A DNA stretch of 64,000 nucleotides from Sphaerotilus hippei (GTDB lineage Bacteria > Pseudomonadota > Gammaproteobacteria > Burkholderiales > Burkholderiaceae_C), in contig NZ_QJJS01000008.1 of the NCBI RefSeq assembly GCF_003201595.1, forward strand, positions 124,001 to 188,000, in the 5' to 3' direction. Position numbers and translations under genes: made by a program. Shown here piece by piece: positions 1 through 11,489 of the stretch (the first letter of the stretch is position 1; the number at the start of each line of letters is the position of its first letter). Below the pieces are notes generated by a model that searched no databases, was not told the origin of the DNA, and was given only the letters and a program-made list of their open reading frames with translations.

Positions 1-2462
<2,462 letters not shown>

Positions 2463-2702
2463 GGAAGCCCTCTGTCTGATCAGGAAAAGGAAAAGGGTAC
2501 CCCCCGCACCGTGGTCCGCACGGTGCCGAGGCTCGGGTACATCCGGGGGCCTGGCGTCGTTATCCGACGCCGCGAGGCCAGGGTTGCGGCGCTTCAGGGC
2601 CGACCGGGTCCGCCGGCAGCGGCGGCCTGCCGCCGGGGGCAGCCAGGTGCTGCGCGAACCGGCGACCGAAGTCGGTGAGCGATGGGAAGGATGGCACGGG
2701 AG
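2463..2702 (-). other. Long structured leader region of nrdA
   Basis: About 240 nt separate the nrdA start from the NrdR boxes and promoter-like sequence. I see no credible gene on either strand. The stretch is GC-rich and contains a perfect 7-bp stem with a 5-nt loop at 2553-2571 and a second GC-rich inverted repeat near 2622-2640. If transcription starts near the NrdR boxes this is an untranslated leader. I do not recognise a known riboswitch in it. Confidence 0.4.
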
Positions 2703-2749
2703 GCACTATATCTAGTGTCAGCCGAACCAACAAGCGCTAGCGGTAGTGT
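2703..2749 (-). promoter_or_regulatory. Tandem NrdR boxes overlapping the nrdA promoter
   Basis: The minus-strand sequence ACACTAGATATAGTGC (2718-2703) matches the NrdR-box consensus acaCwAtATaTwGtgt at about 14 of 16 positions. A second, weaker box lies at 2734-2749 with the conserved flanks CTA...TAGTGT. Box starts are 31 bp apart, three helical turns, the usual spacing for cooperative NrdR binding. TATAGT inside box 1 is a plausible -10, with TTGTTG 16 bp upstream as a weak -35, so a bound repressor would cover the promoter. NrdR represses ribonucleotide reductase genes when dATP/ATP occupies its own ATP-cone. Confidence 0.8.
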
Positions 2750-2810
2750 CCACAGAACAAATTGGGCGTTGAGGACTTTACCCACAAGTTGCCCACAGCG
2801 TTGTGGATCA
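2746..2810. promoter_or_regulatory. Cluster of DnaA-box-like 9-mers upstream of nrdA
   Basis: Four near-matches to the DnaA box TTATCCACA lie in 65 bp: GTGTCCACA (2746-2754), TTACCCACA (2778-2786), TTGCCCACA (2789-2797) and, inverted, TGTGGATCA (2802-2810), which overlaps the ampD stop codon. Each has one or two mismatches. DnaA control of the nrdAB promoter is established in E. coli, so a link between replication initiation and dNTP supply is plausible. Binding is an inference. Confidence 0.5.
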
Positions 2811-3407
2811 GGGCTCGGGCCAGACCTTCAGGCCGCTGCCACGGAGGCGCCGGGCCAGTCGGCGCCAGTCGAAGCCGGGGCCGGGATCACGCTTGCGCCC
2901 GGGGGCCACGTGCTCGTGGCCGACCACCTCGCGCAGCGTGGTCCAGCGCTGCGCGAGCTGCGGCAGCAGCCGCGCCAGCACCCGGTACTGGGATGCGCTG
3001 AAACACCGGCCCTCGAGCCCCTCGAGCTCGAGGCCGACGCTGTAGTCGTTGCAGTTGTCGCGCCCGCGCCAGGACGAACGGCCGGCGTGCCAGGCGCGGC
3101 GCTCGACCCCGACGTACTGCTGCACCGTGCCGCCGCGGCGGATCACGAAATGCGCCGACACCTCCAGTCCCTCGAGCGCCGCGAACGACGGGTGGGCACG
3201 CGGGTCGAGCCGGTTGGTGAACAGGCGCTCCACCGCCTCGCCGCCGTAGCGGCCGGGCGGCAGGCTGATCGAATGCAGCACGACCAGCGTGGGCACGGCC
3301 CCGGCCGGCCGGGGGCCATGGTTCGGGCTTGGCACGGCGACGGCCGGACGCCACCAGTCCTGCTGCCACGGCGTGCGCGGCACCCGCCGGCGACGGGCGC
3401 ACTTCAT
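2808..3407 (-). CDS. ampD: 1,6-anhydro-N-acetylmuramyl-L-alanine amidase AmpD
   Basis: Cytoplasmic zinc amidase that cleaves the peptide from anhydro-muropeptides during peptidoglycan recycling and so keeps AmpR-type beta-lactamase inducers low. The 199-residue protein is an amidase_2 domain. Zinc ligands by alignment with E. coli AmpD (H34, H154, D164) are H45 in VVLHSISLPPG, and H164 and D174 in GHEHVAPGRKRDPG. The start codon overlaps the pilR stop as ATGA, so it is translationally coupled as the last gene of the ccsA-pilSR-ampD operon. The N-terminus is rich in Arg and slightly longer than in enteric AmpD. Confidence 0.93.
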   Translation of the reverse strand: MKCARRRRVPRTPWQQDWWRPAVAVPSPNHGPRPAGAVPTLVVLHSISLPPGRYGGEAVERLFTNRLDPRAHPSFAALEGLEVSAHFVIRRGGTVQQYVGVERRAWHAGRSSWRGRDNCNDYSVGLELEGLEGRCFSASQYRVLARLLPQLAQRWTTLREVVGHEHVAPGRKRDPGPGFDWRRLARRLRGSGLKVWPEP

Positions 3408-4936
3408 GCGCCCAGGCCCGTGCCGGCCTCGTCGGCCGAAGGGCCCTCGCCCGCCACGTGGATGCCCAGCCGGGCCATGCGGTAGCGCATCTGCCTCAGC
3501 GTCAGCCCGAGGCTGAGTCCGGCCGCGGTGCGGTTGTTGCGCTGCAGTTCCAGCGCACGCACCAGCACCTCGCGCTCGATGCCGTCGAGGTAAGCCATCA
3601 GGTCGGCCGGCACCGCATCGACCGCCGGCACCGGTCCGGGCGCCTCGACCGGCGGCGGCAGCCCGACCGGTACGGCGCCCATCGAATCGAGGGCCAGCGG
3701 GATCGCCGCGGACGGATCACCCTCGTCGAGGCCCAGGTCCTCGACCTCGATCACCGGCGAGCTGGCCAGCGCGACCGCGCGGTACAGCAGGTTCTCCAGC
3801 TCGCGCACATTGCCCGGGAAGGGGTGGCGCCCGAGCCGCTCCAGCGCGGCGGCGGACAGCTGCACCTCGCCGGCCCGCAGGCCGCCTTCGATGCAGATGC
3901 GCTCGAGCACCCGGGCGCACAGCAGCGGCAGGTCGTCCATGCGCTCGCGCAGCGCCGGCACCCGGATCTGGATGACGTTCAGGCGGTAGAACAGGTCCTG
4001 GCGGAAACGCCCGGCCTGCACCTCCAGCGACAGGTCCTTGTGGGTCGCGCTGACGATGCGCACGTCCAGCGGCACCTCGCTGACCGCACCGACCGGGCGC
4101 ACCGCCCGCTCCTGGATGACCCGCAGCAGCTTGGACTGCATCAGCAGCGGCAGGTCACCGATCTCGTCGAGGAAGAGCGTGCCGCCCCGCGCGGCCTGAA
4201 AAAAACCGTCCCGATCCTCGTTGGCGCCGGTGAAGGCGCCCTTGCGGTAGCCGAAGAACTCGGCCTCCAGCAGCTGCTCGGGGATGGCGCCGCAGTTGAC
4301 CGCGATGAAGGGCTGGGCCGCACGGGCGCTGCACTGGTGGATCGACCGGGCGACCAGCTCCTTGCCGGTGCCCGACTCACCCTGCACCAGCACCGGGGCC
4401 ATGCTGCGGGCGACCTTGTCGACCAGCAGCCGCACGGCGGCCACCGGATGCGAGGCCCCGACCATGCTGGCCAGCGCATTGCCCGCGACCTCCGACGACG
4501 GCGCGGCCGACCGTGGCGCGCGGTTCGCGGCAGGCGCAGCCACAGCCGACGGCGAGGCCTCGCCCCGGCCCAGCGCGGCCGCCACCACGGCGCGGAAACG
4601 CTTCAGGTCGACCGGCTTGGTGAGGTAGTCGTAGGCGCCGGACTTGAGCGCCTGCACCGCGTTCTCGGCCGAGCCGTAGGCGGTGATGACGATGGTGCGT
4701 TCCGGCCGGCCGGCCTGCTCGAGCCGGCGCAGCAGCTCCAGCCCGGTGCCGTCGGGCAGGCGCATGTCGGTGATCACGGCATGGAAGCCGGACTCGGCCA
4801 GCTGCGCCCAGGCGTCCTCGACGGTGCCGGCGGACTCGACCTCGTAGCCCTCGCGCAGCAGGGTCAGCTCGTAGAGCGTGCGCAGGTCCGGTTCGTCATC
4901 GACGACCAGCAGACGGAAATTCGAGGGGGTGCTCAT
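3404..4936 (-). CDS. pilR: Sigma-54-dependent response regulator PilR
   Basis: NtrC-family activator of sigma-54 promoters, by context the partner of PilS that turns on type IV pilin transcription. The 510-residue protein has a receiver domain (1-120, phosphoacceptor D57 in [11 protein letters not shown]107 in LTKPVD), a linker, and an AAA+ domain with Walker A GESGTGKE (186-193) and the sigma-54-contacting GAFTGA loop (233-238). A C-terminal Fis-type helix-turn-helix follows ([21 protein letters not shown]). It lies 21 bp downstream of pilS. The pilSR-ampD order is familiar in Burkholderiales. The pilin genes themselves are not in this window. Confidence 0.92.
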   Translation of the reverse strand: MSTPSNFRLLVVDDEPDLRTLYELTLLREGYEVESAGTVEDAWAQLAESGFHAVITDMRLPDGTGLELLRRLEQAGRPERTIVITAYGSAENAVQALKSGAYDYLTKPVDLKRFRAVVAAALGRGEASPSAVAAPAANRAPRSAAPSSEVAGNALASMVGASHPVAAVRLLVDKVARSMAPVLVQGESGTGKELVARSIHQCSARAAQPFIAVNCGAIPEQLLEAEFFGYRKGAFTGANEDRDGFFQAARGGTLFLDEIGDLPLLMQSKLLRVIQERAVRPVGAVSEVPLDVRIVSATHKDLSLEVQAGRFRQDLFYRLNVIQIRVPALRERMDDLPLLCARVLERICIEGGLRAGEVQLSAAALERLGRHPFPGNVRELENLLYRAVALASSPVIEVEDLGLDEGDPSAAIPLALDSMGAVPVGLPPPVEAPGPVPAVDAVPADLMAYLDGIEREVLVRALELQRNNRTAAGLSLGLTLRQMRYRMARLGIHVAGEGPSADEAGTGLGA

Positions 4937-4957
4937 GGATCGACAGGCGCAGGCCCG

Positions 4958-6796
4958 TCAGGCAGGAGAGGACACACGAGACAGCGTGATCACGAACACA
5001 TTGCGGTGCCGGGCACCGGGACCACGCGGCTGGAATTCGATGCCGGCGCCGTAACGCTCGCACAACTCCCGGCAAATGTACAAGCCCAGGCCGCTGCCCC
5101 GGCTGCGGGTCGAGAAGAAGGGCTCGAAGAGGTAGGGCTCCACGTCGGGCGCGATCGGCTGGCCGTCGCTGGCCACCGACAGCAGCACCGCCGCACGGCC
5201 CCGCGGCGCCAGCCGGACCCACACCGCATGCGACTGCCCGCTGCAGTGGCGCCAGGCGTTGTCCAGCAGGTTGACCAGCACCCGGCGCAGGTGATCGGGG
5301 TCGAAGCGTGAGCACAGCGTTTCCTGCCCGAGGTCCAGATGGAGCGGCCCGGACTCGCCCGTGGCACAGCCGTTGGTGCCGGCCCAGTCGGCGCCGATCT
5401 GCGCGATGGCCTGGCGCAGATCGATCAGCGGAGCCTCCCGGGACACCCCGGGCGCCACCTCCAGCACGTCGTCGACGATGCGCTGCAGCCGCTCGACGTT
5501 GTCGGCCACCATGCGGGCCAGGCGCTGCTGCAGCGGCGCCTGCAGCTCTTCCTCGAGCAGCGCATTGGCCTGCGCGATGGCCGCCAGCGGGTTGCGGATC
5601 TCGTGGGCGATGCCCGCCGACACCCGCCCCATCGCGGCCAGCTGCTCCTGGCGGGCCCGGGCACGCCAGGTGCGCACGTCCTCGACGAACATCAGGCACA
5701 GCTCATCGCTGGCGTCCACGCCCTGCCAGCGGGTGAAGCGCAGGCGCAGGCGCAGGTGGCGCCTCTGCACGTGGCCCTGGCTGCTCAGCTCCAGCGCCAG
5801 CTGCTCGCCACCCTCGTGGCAGACCCCCGTCGCGTAGGCGGCCTGCAGCACCTGGTAGAGGGGCAGCCACTGCGCCTGGCTCTGCAGGCCGAAGGTCGCG
5901 AAGCCGGCCAGCGGCGGCAGGCCGATGAGCGCCAGCGCCGCCGGGTTGGCGGCCCGCACCGTGCCGCTGCGGTCGACCACCATCACGCCGTCCTGCATCT
6001 CCTCGATCATCAGCCGGTTCAGCAGCGCCTGCTGGCGTGCCAGCTCCAGCGAGGCCTGCGTGGTGCGCTCCTGCCGAGCCAGGCGCTCGGCCAGCCCGCC
6101 GGTGAGCACGGCCACCGCCAGCACCCCGGCGCCGACCAGGCCGGCCTGCGTCAGCTGCAGCGCCGCGTCCGCACCGGTCAGCGACAGCCACCAGGCGTGG
6201 CCCAACAGCACCAGCACCACGCCGGAGGCCACCGCCAGCGCGAGGCGACGGCGCATCAGCACCGCCGCCATCAGCACCGGCAGGATGAACAGCGCCATCG
6301 CATTGGCCTGCTGGCCCGACAGCGCCAGCAGCCAGGTGAAGGCCAGCAGATCCACCCCCAGCGTGGCCCCCCAGGCCGCGGGGCGCAGCGCCCCGCGCCG
6401 GCCGATCGGACCCGGCGGCAGCGGCGGTCGCCCGGACACCGGCCCCTCGACGAACGACGCCGGAGAACGCCACAGCGGCACCGGCAGCGCGAGCAGCGCG
6501 TAGACCGCACACACCAGCAGCACGCTCAGCGGCGGCGGCGCGGCGGCGTACAGGGTGAGCAGCGACTGCACCCCCAGCAGCAGCACGCCGAGCAGCGCGC
6601 GGGCGATCGCGAAGGCGCGGAACGTGCGGGCCAGCGACGGCAGCACCGGCAGGGTGTCGGCCGGGCCACCCGATTCGGGCACCTCGGCCGGATTCGGCGG
6701 GGCCGGTGCGGGGATCACGACGGGGATGGCGGCCGCCTCAGGAGCGGCGCGGGCGGGCCGCGTCGAGGTGAGCGGTGCTGCAGTAGGCCCGATCAC
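4958..6796 (-). CDS. pilS: Membrane sensor histidine kinase PilS
   Basis: Two-component sensor paired with PilR. The 612-residue reading shows about six hydrophobic helices between residues 60 and 235, a PAS domain (about 260-370, MQDGVMVVDRSGTVRAANPAA), an H-box with H398 in AGIAHEIRNPLAAI, and an HATPase domain ending with GSGLGLYICREL. This matches PilS of type IV pilus systems. The listed start overlaps the upstream PP0621-like gene by 59 nt. A GTG at 6716-6718 in the same frame, 20 nt after that gene's stop and behind a GAGG-like site, would give a 586-residue protein and may be the true start. The first 50 residues are Pro/Ala-rich and carry no recognisable domain. Confidence 0.9.
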   Translation of the reverse strand: MIGPTAAPLTSTRPARAAPEAAAIPVVIPAPAPPNPAEVPESGGPADTLPVLPSLARTFRAFAIARALLGVLLLGVQSLLTLYAAAPPPLSVLLVCAVYALLALPVPLWRSPASFVEGPVSGRPPLPPGPIGRRGALRPAAWGATLGVDLLAFTWLLALSGQQANAMALFILPVLMAAVLMRRRLALAVASGVVLVLLGHAWWLSLTGADAALQLTQAGLVGAGVLAVAVLTGGLAERLARQERTTQASLELARQQALLNRLMIEEMQDGVMVVDRSGTVRAANPAALALIGLPPLAGFATFGLQSQAQWLPLYQVLQAAYATGVCHEGGEQLALELSSQGHVQRRHLRLRLRFTRWQGVDASDELCLMFVEDVRTWRARARQEQLAAMGRVSAGIAHEIRNPLAAIAQANALLEEELQAPLQQRLARMVADNVERLQRIVDDVLEVAPGVSREAPLIDLRQAIAQIGADWAGTNGCATGESGPLHLDLGQETLCSRFDPDHLRRVLVNLLDNAWRHCSGQSHAVWVRLAPRGRAAVLLSVASDGQPIAPDVEPYLFEPFFSTRSRGSGLGLYICRELCERYGAGIEFQPRGPGARHRNVFVITLSRVSSPA

Positions 6797-7004
6797 CGTC
6801 GAGCACGGCCTCGTCCTCGGGCAGGTGCACCCCGCAGTGCACGCAGCTGACCATGCGCTGCTGCGGCAGGCGGGCCGACGGATCAGCCGGCCGGGGCTCG
6901 GCCGGGGGCGACACCGGGCGGGGATCGGCCGTGCGCCGGCGCCAGCTGCGCAGCAGCCAGAGCACCCCCACCACCACGCCGAAGGCCCAGAGCACCTTGA
7001 TCAT
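6738..7004 (-). CDS. PP0621-like small membrane-anchored protein
   Basis: An 88-residue protein with one N-terminal hydrophobic helix (MIKVLWAFGVVVGVLWLL), a basic Pro-rich linker, and a C-terminal treble-clef-like segment MVSCVHCGVHLPEDEAV...GDRAYCSTAH. The CxxC and the later Cys/His suggest metal binding. This pattern is that of the PP0621 family, often found next to pilS and the ccsA-like gene. Its ATG overlaps the stop of the upstream gene as TGATG, so it belongs to the same operon. Function is unknown. Confidence 0.85.
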   Translation of the reverse strand: MIKVLWAFGVVVGVLWLLRSWRRRTADPRPVSPPAEPRPADPSARLPQQRMVSCVHCGVHLPEDEAVLDGDRAYCSTAHLDAARPRRS

Positions 7005-7831
7005 CACAGACCCGCCAGCGCCGGAGCGCGATGAAGCAGCACCTCGAACACGAAGCGCGAACCGACATAGGCCAGCAGCAGCAGGCCGGTGCCGATGTAG
7101 AGCCAGCGCGTGGCCCGCCGCCCCCGCCAGCCGAACGCCCGGCGCCCGGCCAGCAAGCCGGCGAAGACCGCCCAGCCCAGCACCGAGAACACCGTCTTGT
7201 GGTCCCAGTGCCAGACGGGCGTGAACCACACCCCCAGCAGCAGGGCCAGCGACAGCACCGCGAACCCGGCCAGCACGAAGCGGTAGGTCAGCTTCTCCAG
7301 GGTCAGCAGCGGCAGCACCGGCATCTGGCCCGGCTGGCGGCCGGCCTTGCGCATGGCGCGTTCGGCCCGGTCGAGCCAGGTGGCGTGCAGCACCGCCGCA
7401 CCGAACAGCCCGTAGGAGGCCAGGCCCAGCACCCAGTGCAGCGGCGCCCACGGCGAGGCCGGATGCACGCCCGGCTCGCCCGGGAACACCAGCGCCAGCA
7501 GCACCGTCACGCTGCCCAGCAGCGCCAGCCCGCGCCGCACCCGGGGCAGCGGCATGAAACGGCTCTCGATCACGTAGCCCCCCAGCACCAGCCAGACGGC
7601 GATCGACAGCGCCGGCGCGAAGCCGAAACGGGCGCCGTCGCCGGGCAGGCCCCAGCCCAGCACCTGGGCCGTCAGGGCCAGGGCATGCGCGCCCCAGCCG
7701 GTCACCAGGGCCCGCCTCAGCCAGCGGGTCTCGCCACGCCAGGAAGCCAGCAGATAGGCCGCCAGCGCCATCAGCGCAGGCAGGACGGAAGAGGGTGTCA
7801 GGCCCACAGGCAGGGCGGTCGATAAAATCAC
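7004..7831 (-). CDS. CcsA/YpjD-like cytochrome c assembly family membrane protein
   Basis: A 275-residue polytopic inner-membrane protein with roughly eight hydrophobic segments. The late region FTPVWHWDHKTVFSVLGWAVF followed by GRRATRWLYIGTGLLLLAYVGSRFVFEV is typical of the CcsA/CcmC-type cytochrome c assembly family (PF01578), in the short YpjD-like version that usually neighbours ffh. A direct role in haem handling is therefore uncertain. It is the first gene of a leftward operon with the PP0621-like gene, pilS, pilR and ampD, and is divergent from ffh across 76 bp. Confidence 0.85.
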   Translation of the reverse strand: MILSTALPVGLTPSSVLPALMALAAYLLASWRGETRWLRRALVTGWGAHALALTAQVLGWGLPGDGARFGFAPALSIAVWLVLGGYVIESRFMPLPRVRRGLALLGSVTVLLALVFPGEPGVHPASPWAPLHWVLGLASYGLFGAAVLHATWLDRAERAMRKAGRQPGQMPVLPLLTLEKLTYRFVLAGFAVLSLALLLGVWFTPVWHWDHKTVFSVLGWAVFAGLLAGRRAFGWRGRRATRWLYIGTGLLLLAYVGSRFVFEVLLHRAPALAGL

Positions 7832-7907
7832 GTCGAACAGTGTACTTTCGGGCGCCCGCCGTCGGGCGGCGCTTCCGCTTCGCGATCCAACCTACACGGG
7901 GCCACCC

Positions 7908-9275
7908 ATGGCATCTGCCCTCTCCGAACGCCTGTCACGCCTGGTCAAGACCATGCGTGGCCAGGCCCGCATCACCGAAGCGAACGTCCAGGACATGCTG
8001 CGCGAAGTGCGCATGGCCCTGCTGGAGGCCGACGTGGCGCTGCCCGTCGTGCGCGACTTCATCGCCCGGGTCAAGGAGCGGGCACTGGGCACCGAGGTGG
8101 TCGGCTCGCTGTCGCCCGGCCAGGCGCTGGTGGGCATCGTGCAGAAGGAGCTCGCCGCCACCATGGGCGAAGGCGTGGCCGACATCAACCTGGCGACCCA
8201 GCCCCCGGCCATCATCCTGATGGCCGGCCTGCAGGGCGCCGGCAAGACCACGACCACCGCCAAGCTGGCCAAGCACCTGATCGAGAAGCGCAAGAAGAAG
8301 GTGCTGACCGTCTCGGCCGACGTCTACCGCCCCGCCGCCATCGAGCAGCTCAGGACCGTGACGAAGCAGGCCGGCGCCGAGTGGTTCCCGTCGACCGGTG
8401 ACCAGAAGCCGCGCGACATCGCGCTGGCCGCGCTCGACTACGCGAAGAAGCACTTCTTCGACGTGCTGCTGGTCGACACCGCCGGCCGCCTGGCGATCGA
8501 CGAGGCACTGATGGCCGAGATCAGCGACCTGCACGCCACGCTCGACCCGATCGAGACGCTGTTCGTCGTCGACGCGATGCAGGGCCAGGACGCCATCAAC
8601 ACCGCCAAGGCCTTCAAGGAAGCGCTGCCGCTGACCGGCATCGTGCTGACCAAGCTCGACGGCGATTCGCGCGGCGGTGCGGCGCTGTCGGTGCGGCAGA
8701 TCACCGGCGCGCCGATCAAGTTCGCCGGCGTGTCCGAGAAGATCGACGGGCTGGAGGTCTTCGACGCCGACCGCCACGCCGGCCGGGTGCTGGGCATGGG
8801 CGACATCCTCGCGCTGGTCGAGGAGGTGCAGAAGGGGGTCGACCTCCAGGCCGCGCAGAAACTGGCCGACAAGGTCAAGAGCGGCGAAGGCTTCGACCTG
8901 AACGACTTCCTGGCCCAGATCAGCCAGATGAAGAAGATGGGCGGGCTGTCGGGCCTGATCGACAAGCTGCCGGCCGAATTCGCCGCCAAGGCCGGCCAGG
9001 CCGACATGGGCAAGGCCGAGAAGGACGTGCGCCGCATGGAAGGCATCATCCATTCGATGACGCCGCTGGAGCGCCGCAAGCCCGAGCTGATCAAGGCCAG
9101 CCGCAAGCGCCGCATCGCCGCCGGGGCCGGGGTCCATGTCCAGGAGGTCAACCGCATGCTCAACCAGTTCGAGCAGATGCAGGGCATGATGAAGAAGATG
9201 AAGGGCGGCGGCCTGATGAAGATGATGAAACGCTTCGGCGGCGGTCGCAAGGGCCTGCCCGGCATGGGCCTCTGA
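7908..9275 (+). CDS. ffh: Signal recognition particle GTPase Ffh
   Basis: Protein subunit of the bacterial signal recognition particle. It binds 4.5S RNA and signal sequences and docks with FtsY for cotranslational membrane targeting. The 455-residue protein has the N helical bundle, the G domain with GLQGAGKTTTTAKLA, DVYRPAAIEQL, DTAGRL and TKLDGDSRGG, and a Met-rich M domain that ends MKKMKGGGLMKMMKRFGGG. Length is normal. It is monocistronic and divergent from the ccsA-like gene. The ribosome-binding site is weak. Confidence 0.97.
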   Translation: MASALSERLSRLVKTMRGQARITEANVQDMLREVRMALLEADVALPVVRDFIARVKERALGTEVVGSLSPGQALVGIVQKELAATMGEGVADINLATQPPAIILMAGLQGAGKTTTTAKLAKHLIEKRKKKVLTVSADVYRPAAIEQLRTVTKQAGAEWFPSTGDQKPRDIALAALDYAKKHFFDVLLVDTAGRLAIDEALMAEISDLHATLDPIETLFVVDAMQGQDAINTAKAFKEALPLTGIVLTKLDGDSRGGAALSVRQITGAPIKFAGVSEKIDGLEVFDADRHAGRVLGMGDILALVEEVQKGVDLQAAQKLADKVKSGEGFDLNDFLAQISQMKKMGGLSGLIDKLPAEFAAKAGQADMGKAEKDVRRMEGIIHSMTPLERRKPELIKASRKRRIAAGAGVHVQEVNRMLNQFEQMQGMMKKMKGGGLMKMMKRFGGGRKGLPGMGL

Positions 9276-9341
9276 CCCCCGCGGACGGCGTGGACCCATC
9301 GGTTCCACTTTGGTGTTACAGGATTTCAACCATCAGCGGGC

Positions 9342-9370
9342 TTGACGTTTAACACAAGCGCCATTAATTT
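9342..9370 (+). promoter_or_regulatory. Candidate promoter giving a leaderless DUF2726 mRNA
   Basis: TTGACG (9342-9347), a 17-bp spacer and TAATTT (9365-9370) form a plausible sigma-70 promoter in an AT-richer patch. The predicted start of transcription, about 7 nt after the -10, falls on the ATG at 9377. No Shine-Dalgarno sequence precedes that ATG, in keeping with a leaderless message. Confidence 0.45.
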
Positions 9371-9376
9371 GGCGTG

Positions 9377-10138
9377 ATGGATTTCTCATTTCTCGATCTC
9401 ACGGACAGCGGCCTGCTCCTGGCACTGGGGGTGGCCGGCGCGCTTCTGGTGTGGATCGCCAGGACTTTTTTCACCTCGGGCCATGCCCCCGGTCGTCCCC
9501 GGGCGCTGGACGCCGTGGACACGGTGGGCGGCTGGCCGCCGGAGTCCACCCGGGTGCTCACGCCCGGTCATCTGCGGGCGCTGCACATCGTCAACCGCGC
9601 CCTGCCCGACCGGCTGGTGCTCGCGCAGGTGCCGATCTCGCACTTCGTCAAGGTGCCGACCCGGCACTCCTATGCCGAGTGGATGCGGCGGGTCGGCCAC
9701 ATCTGCATCGACCTGATGATCTGCGACAGCGCCAGCAACGTGCTGGCCGTGATCGAGGTGCGCACCGGGGATCGCCCTGAGACCGAACGCGCCCGCAAGC
9801 GGGGCAAGCGCATCGAGCGGGTGCTGAACCGGGCGGGCGTGCCGCTGCACATCTGGAACGAGGCCATGCTGCCGGATGTGAGCAGCGTGCGCCGCTCGTT
9901 CGCCCCCGAACCGGCCGCCTCGCTCCAGGAACCCGGACCCGACACCCGGCCGCTGGAGCGGCCGGAGCGCCACGACCAGAGGGATCCGCCACGGACCTCG
10001 TGGTTCGACGACCTGAACGCGACCCGGCCGAATGCGCTGGACCGGGTCGAGGTGGTCCACGGCGAGACGCCACCATCGGTCGATGGCCGCGCGGCGGCAG
10101 GCCCGCGCCTGGGCGCCGTCCGACCGGGCAAGGCATGA
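9377..10138 (+). CDS. DUF2726 domain-containing membrane-anchored protein
   Basis: A 253-residue protein beginning MDFSFLDLTDSGLLLALGVAG. One N-terminal transmembrane helix is followed by a DUF2726 domain (about 55-160): LTPGHLRALHIVNRALPD, LVLAQVPISHFVKVP, HICIDLMICD, VLAVIEVRTGDRPETERARKRGKRIERVLNRAGVPL. DUF2726 resembles restriction-endonuclease-like folds, with a D...E-x-x arrangement in CIDLMICD and VIEVR, but catalysis is not established. The tail from about 170 is Pro/Arg-rich and probably disordered. A GTG directly precedes the ATG. The ATG is preferred because it coincides with the predicted transcription start. Confidence 0.8.
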   Translation: MDFSFLDLTDSGLLLALGVAGALLVWIARTFFTSGHAPGRPRALDAVDTVGGWPPESTRVLTPGHLRALHIVNRALPDRLVLAQVPISHFVKVPTRHSYAEWMRRVGHICIDLMICDSASNVLAVIEVRTGDRPETERARKRGKRIERVLNRAGVPLHIWNEAMLPDVSSVRRSFAPEPAASLQEPGPDTRPLERPERHDQRDPPRTSWFDDLNATRPNALDRVEVVHGETPPSVDGRAAAGPRLGAVRPGKA

Positions 10139-10159
10139 GGGGTGTGGCCCGCGCTGGGG

Positions 10160-10275
10160 CAAAAAAAGAGCCCCAGCCAGGGCGGCTGGGGCTGCAAAGC
10201 CTTAACGCTGTCAACACGGTAAGGCACCTGCTCAGGGAGGAAAAGCAGGGAACGCACGTCAAAAGACGTATCATT
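10160..10275 (-). ncRNA. Probable anti-hemB / betaproteobacteria toxic small RNA (BTS-like)
   Basis: This intergenic stretch upstream of hemB reads on the minus strand as a compact RNA of about 110 nt. It has a 5' hairpin ACGTC-TTTT-GACGT (10269-10256), a second hairpin CCTGCT...AGCAGG (10249-10227) whose 11-nt loop contains UCCUCCC, a third weak hairpin CCTTA...TAAGG, then a strong intrinsic terminator. Betaproteobacteria are known to carry a small RNA family encoded upstream of and antiparallel to hemB, toxic on overexpression. Position, orientation and multi-hairpin form agree with it. The assignment rests on memory of the family and lacks a covariance-model check. A TAAACT element at 10289-10284 may be its -10. 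Confidence 0.6.
10161..10193 (-). terminator. Intrinsic terminator of the antisense-to-hemB RNA
   Basis: A perfect 10-bp stem, AGCCCCAGCC and GGCTGGGGCT, with a 5-nt loop (10169-10193), is followed on the minus strand by CTTTTTTT. This is a strong rho-independent terminator for leftward transcription. There is no coding sequence on that strand for it to end, which supports the small RNA. It may also shield DUF2726 from leftward reading. Confidence 0.85.
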
Positions 10276-10345
10276 CACCGACAAGTTTAGCAGCAGCCGA
10301 CACCACTGCCGCGTTCGTGGTCTCCCCAACGTGAAAACGTTGTGA

Positions 10346-11449
<1,104 letters not shown>

Positions 11450-11489
11450 CCCCCGCCCGGCCAGCCGGCCGGGCCGTCCCTGGCATCGC

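Noticed and set aside
2746-2810. Chromosomal replication origin
   Set aside because: DnaA-like boxes alone are present. There is no AT-rich unwinding element, dnaA, dnaN or gidA nearby. A regulatory role at nrdA is more likely.
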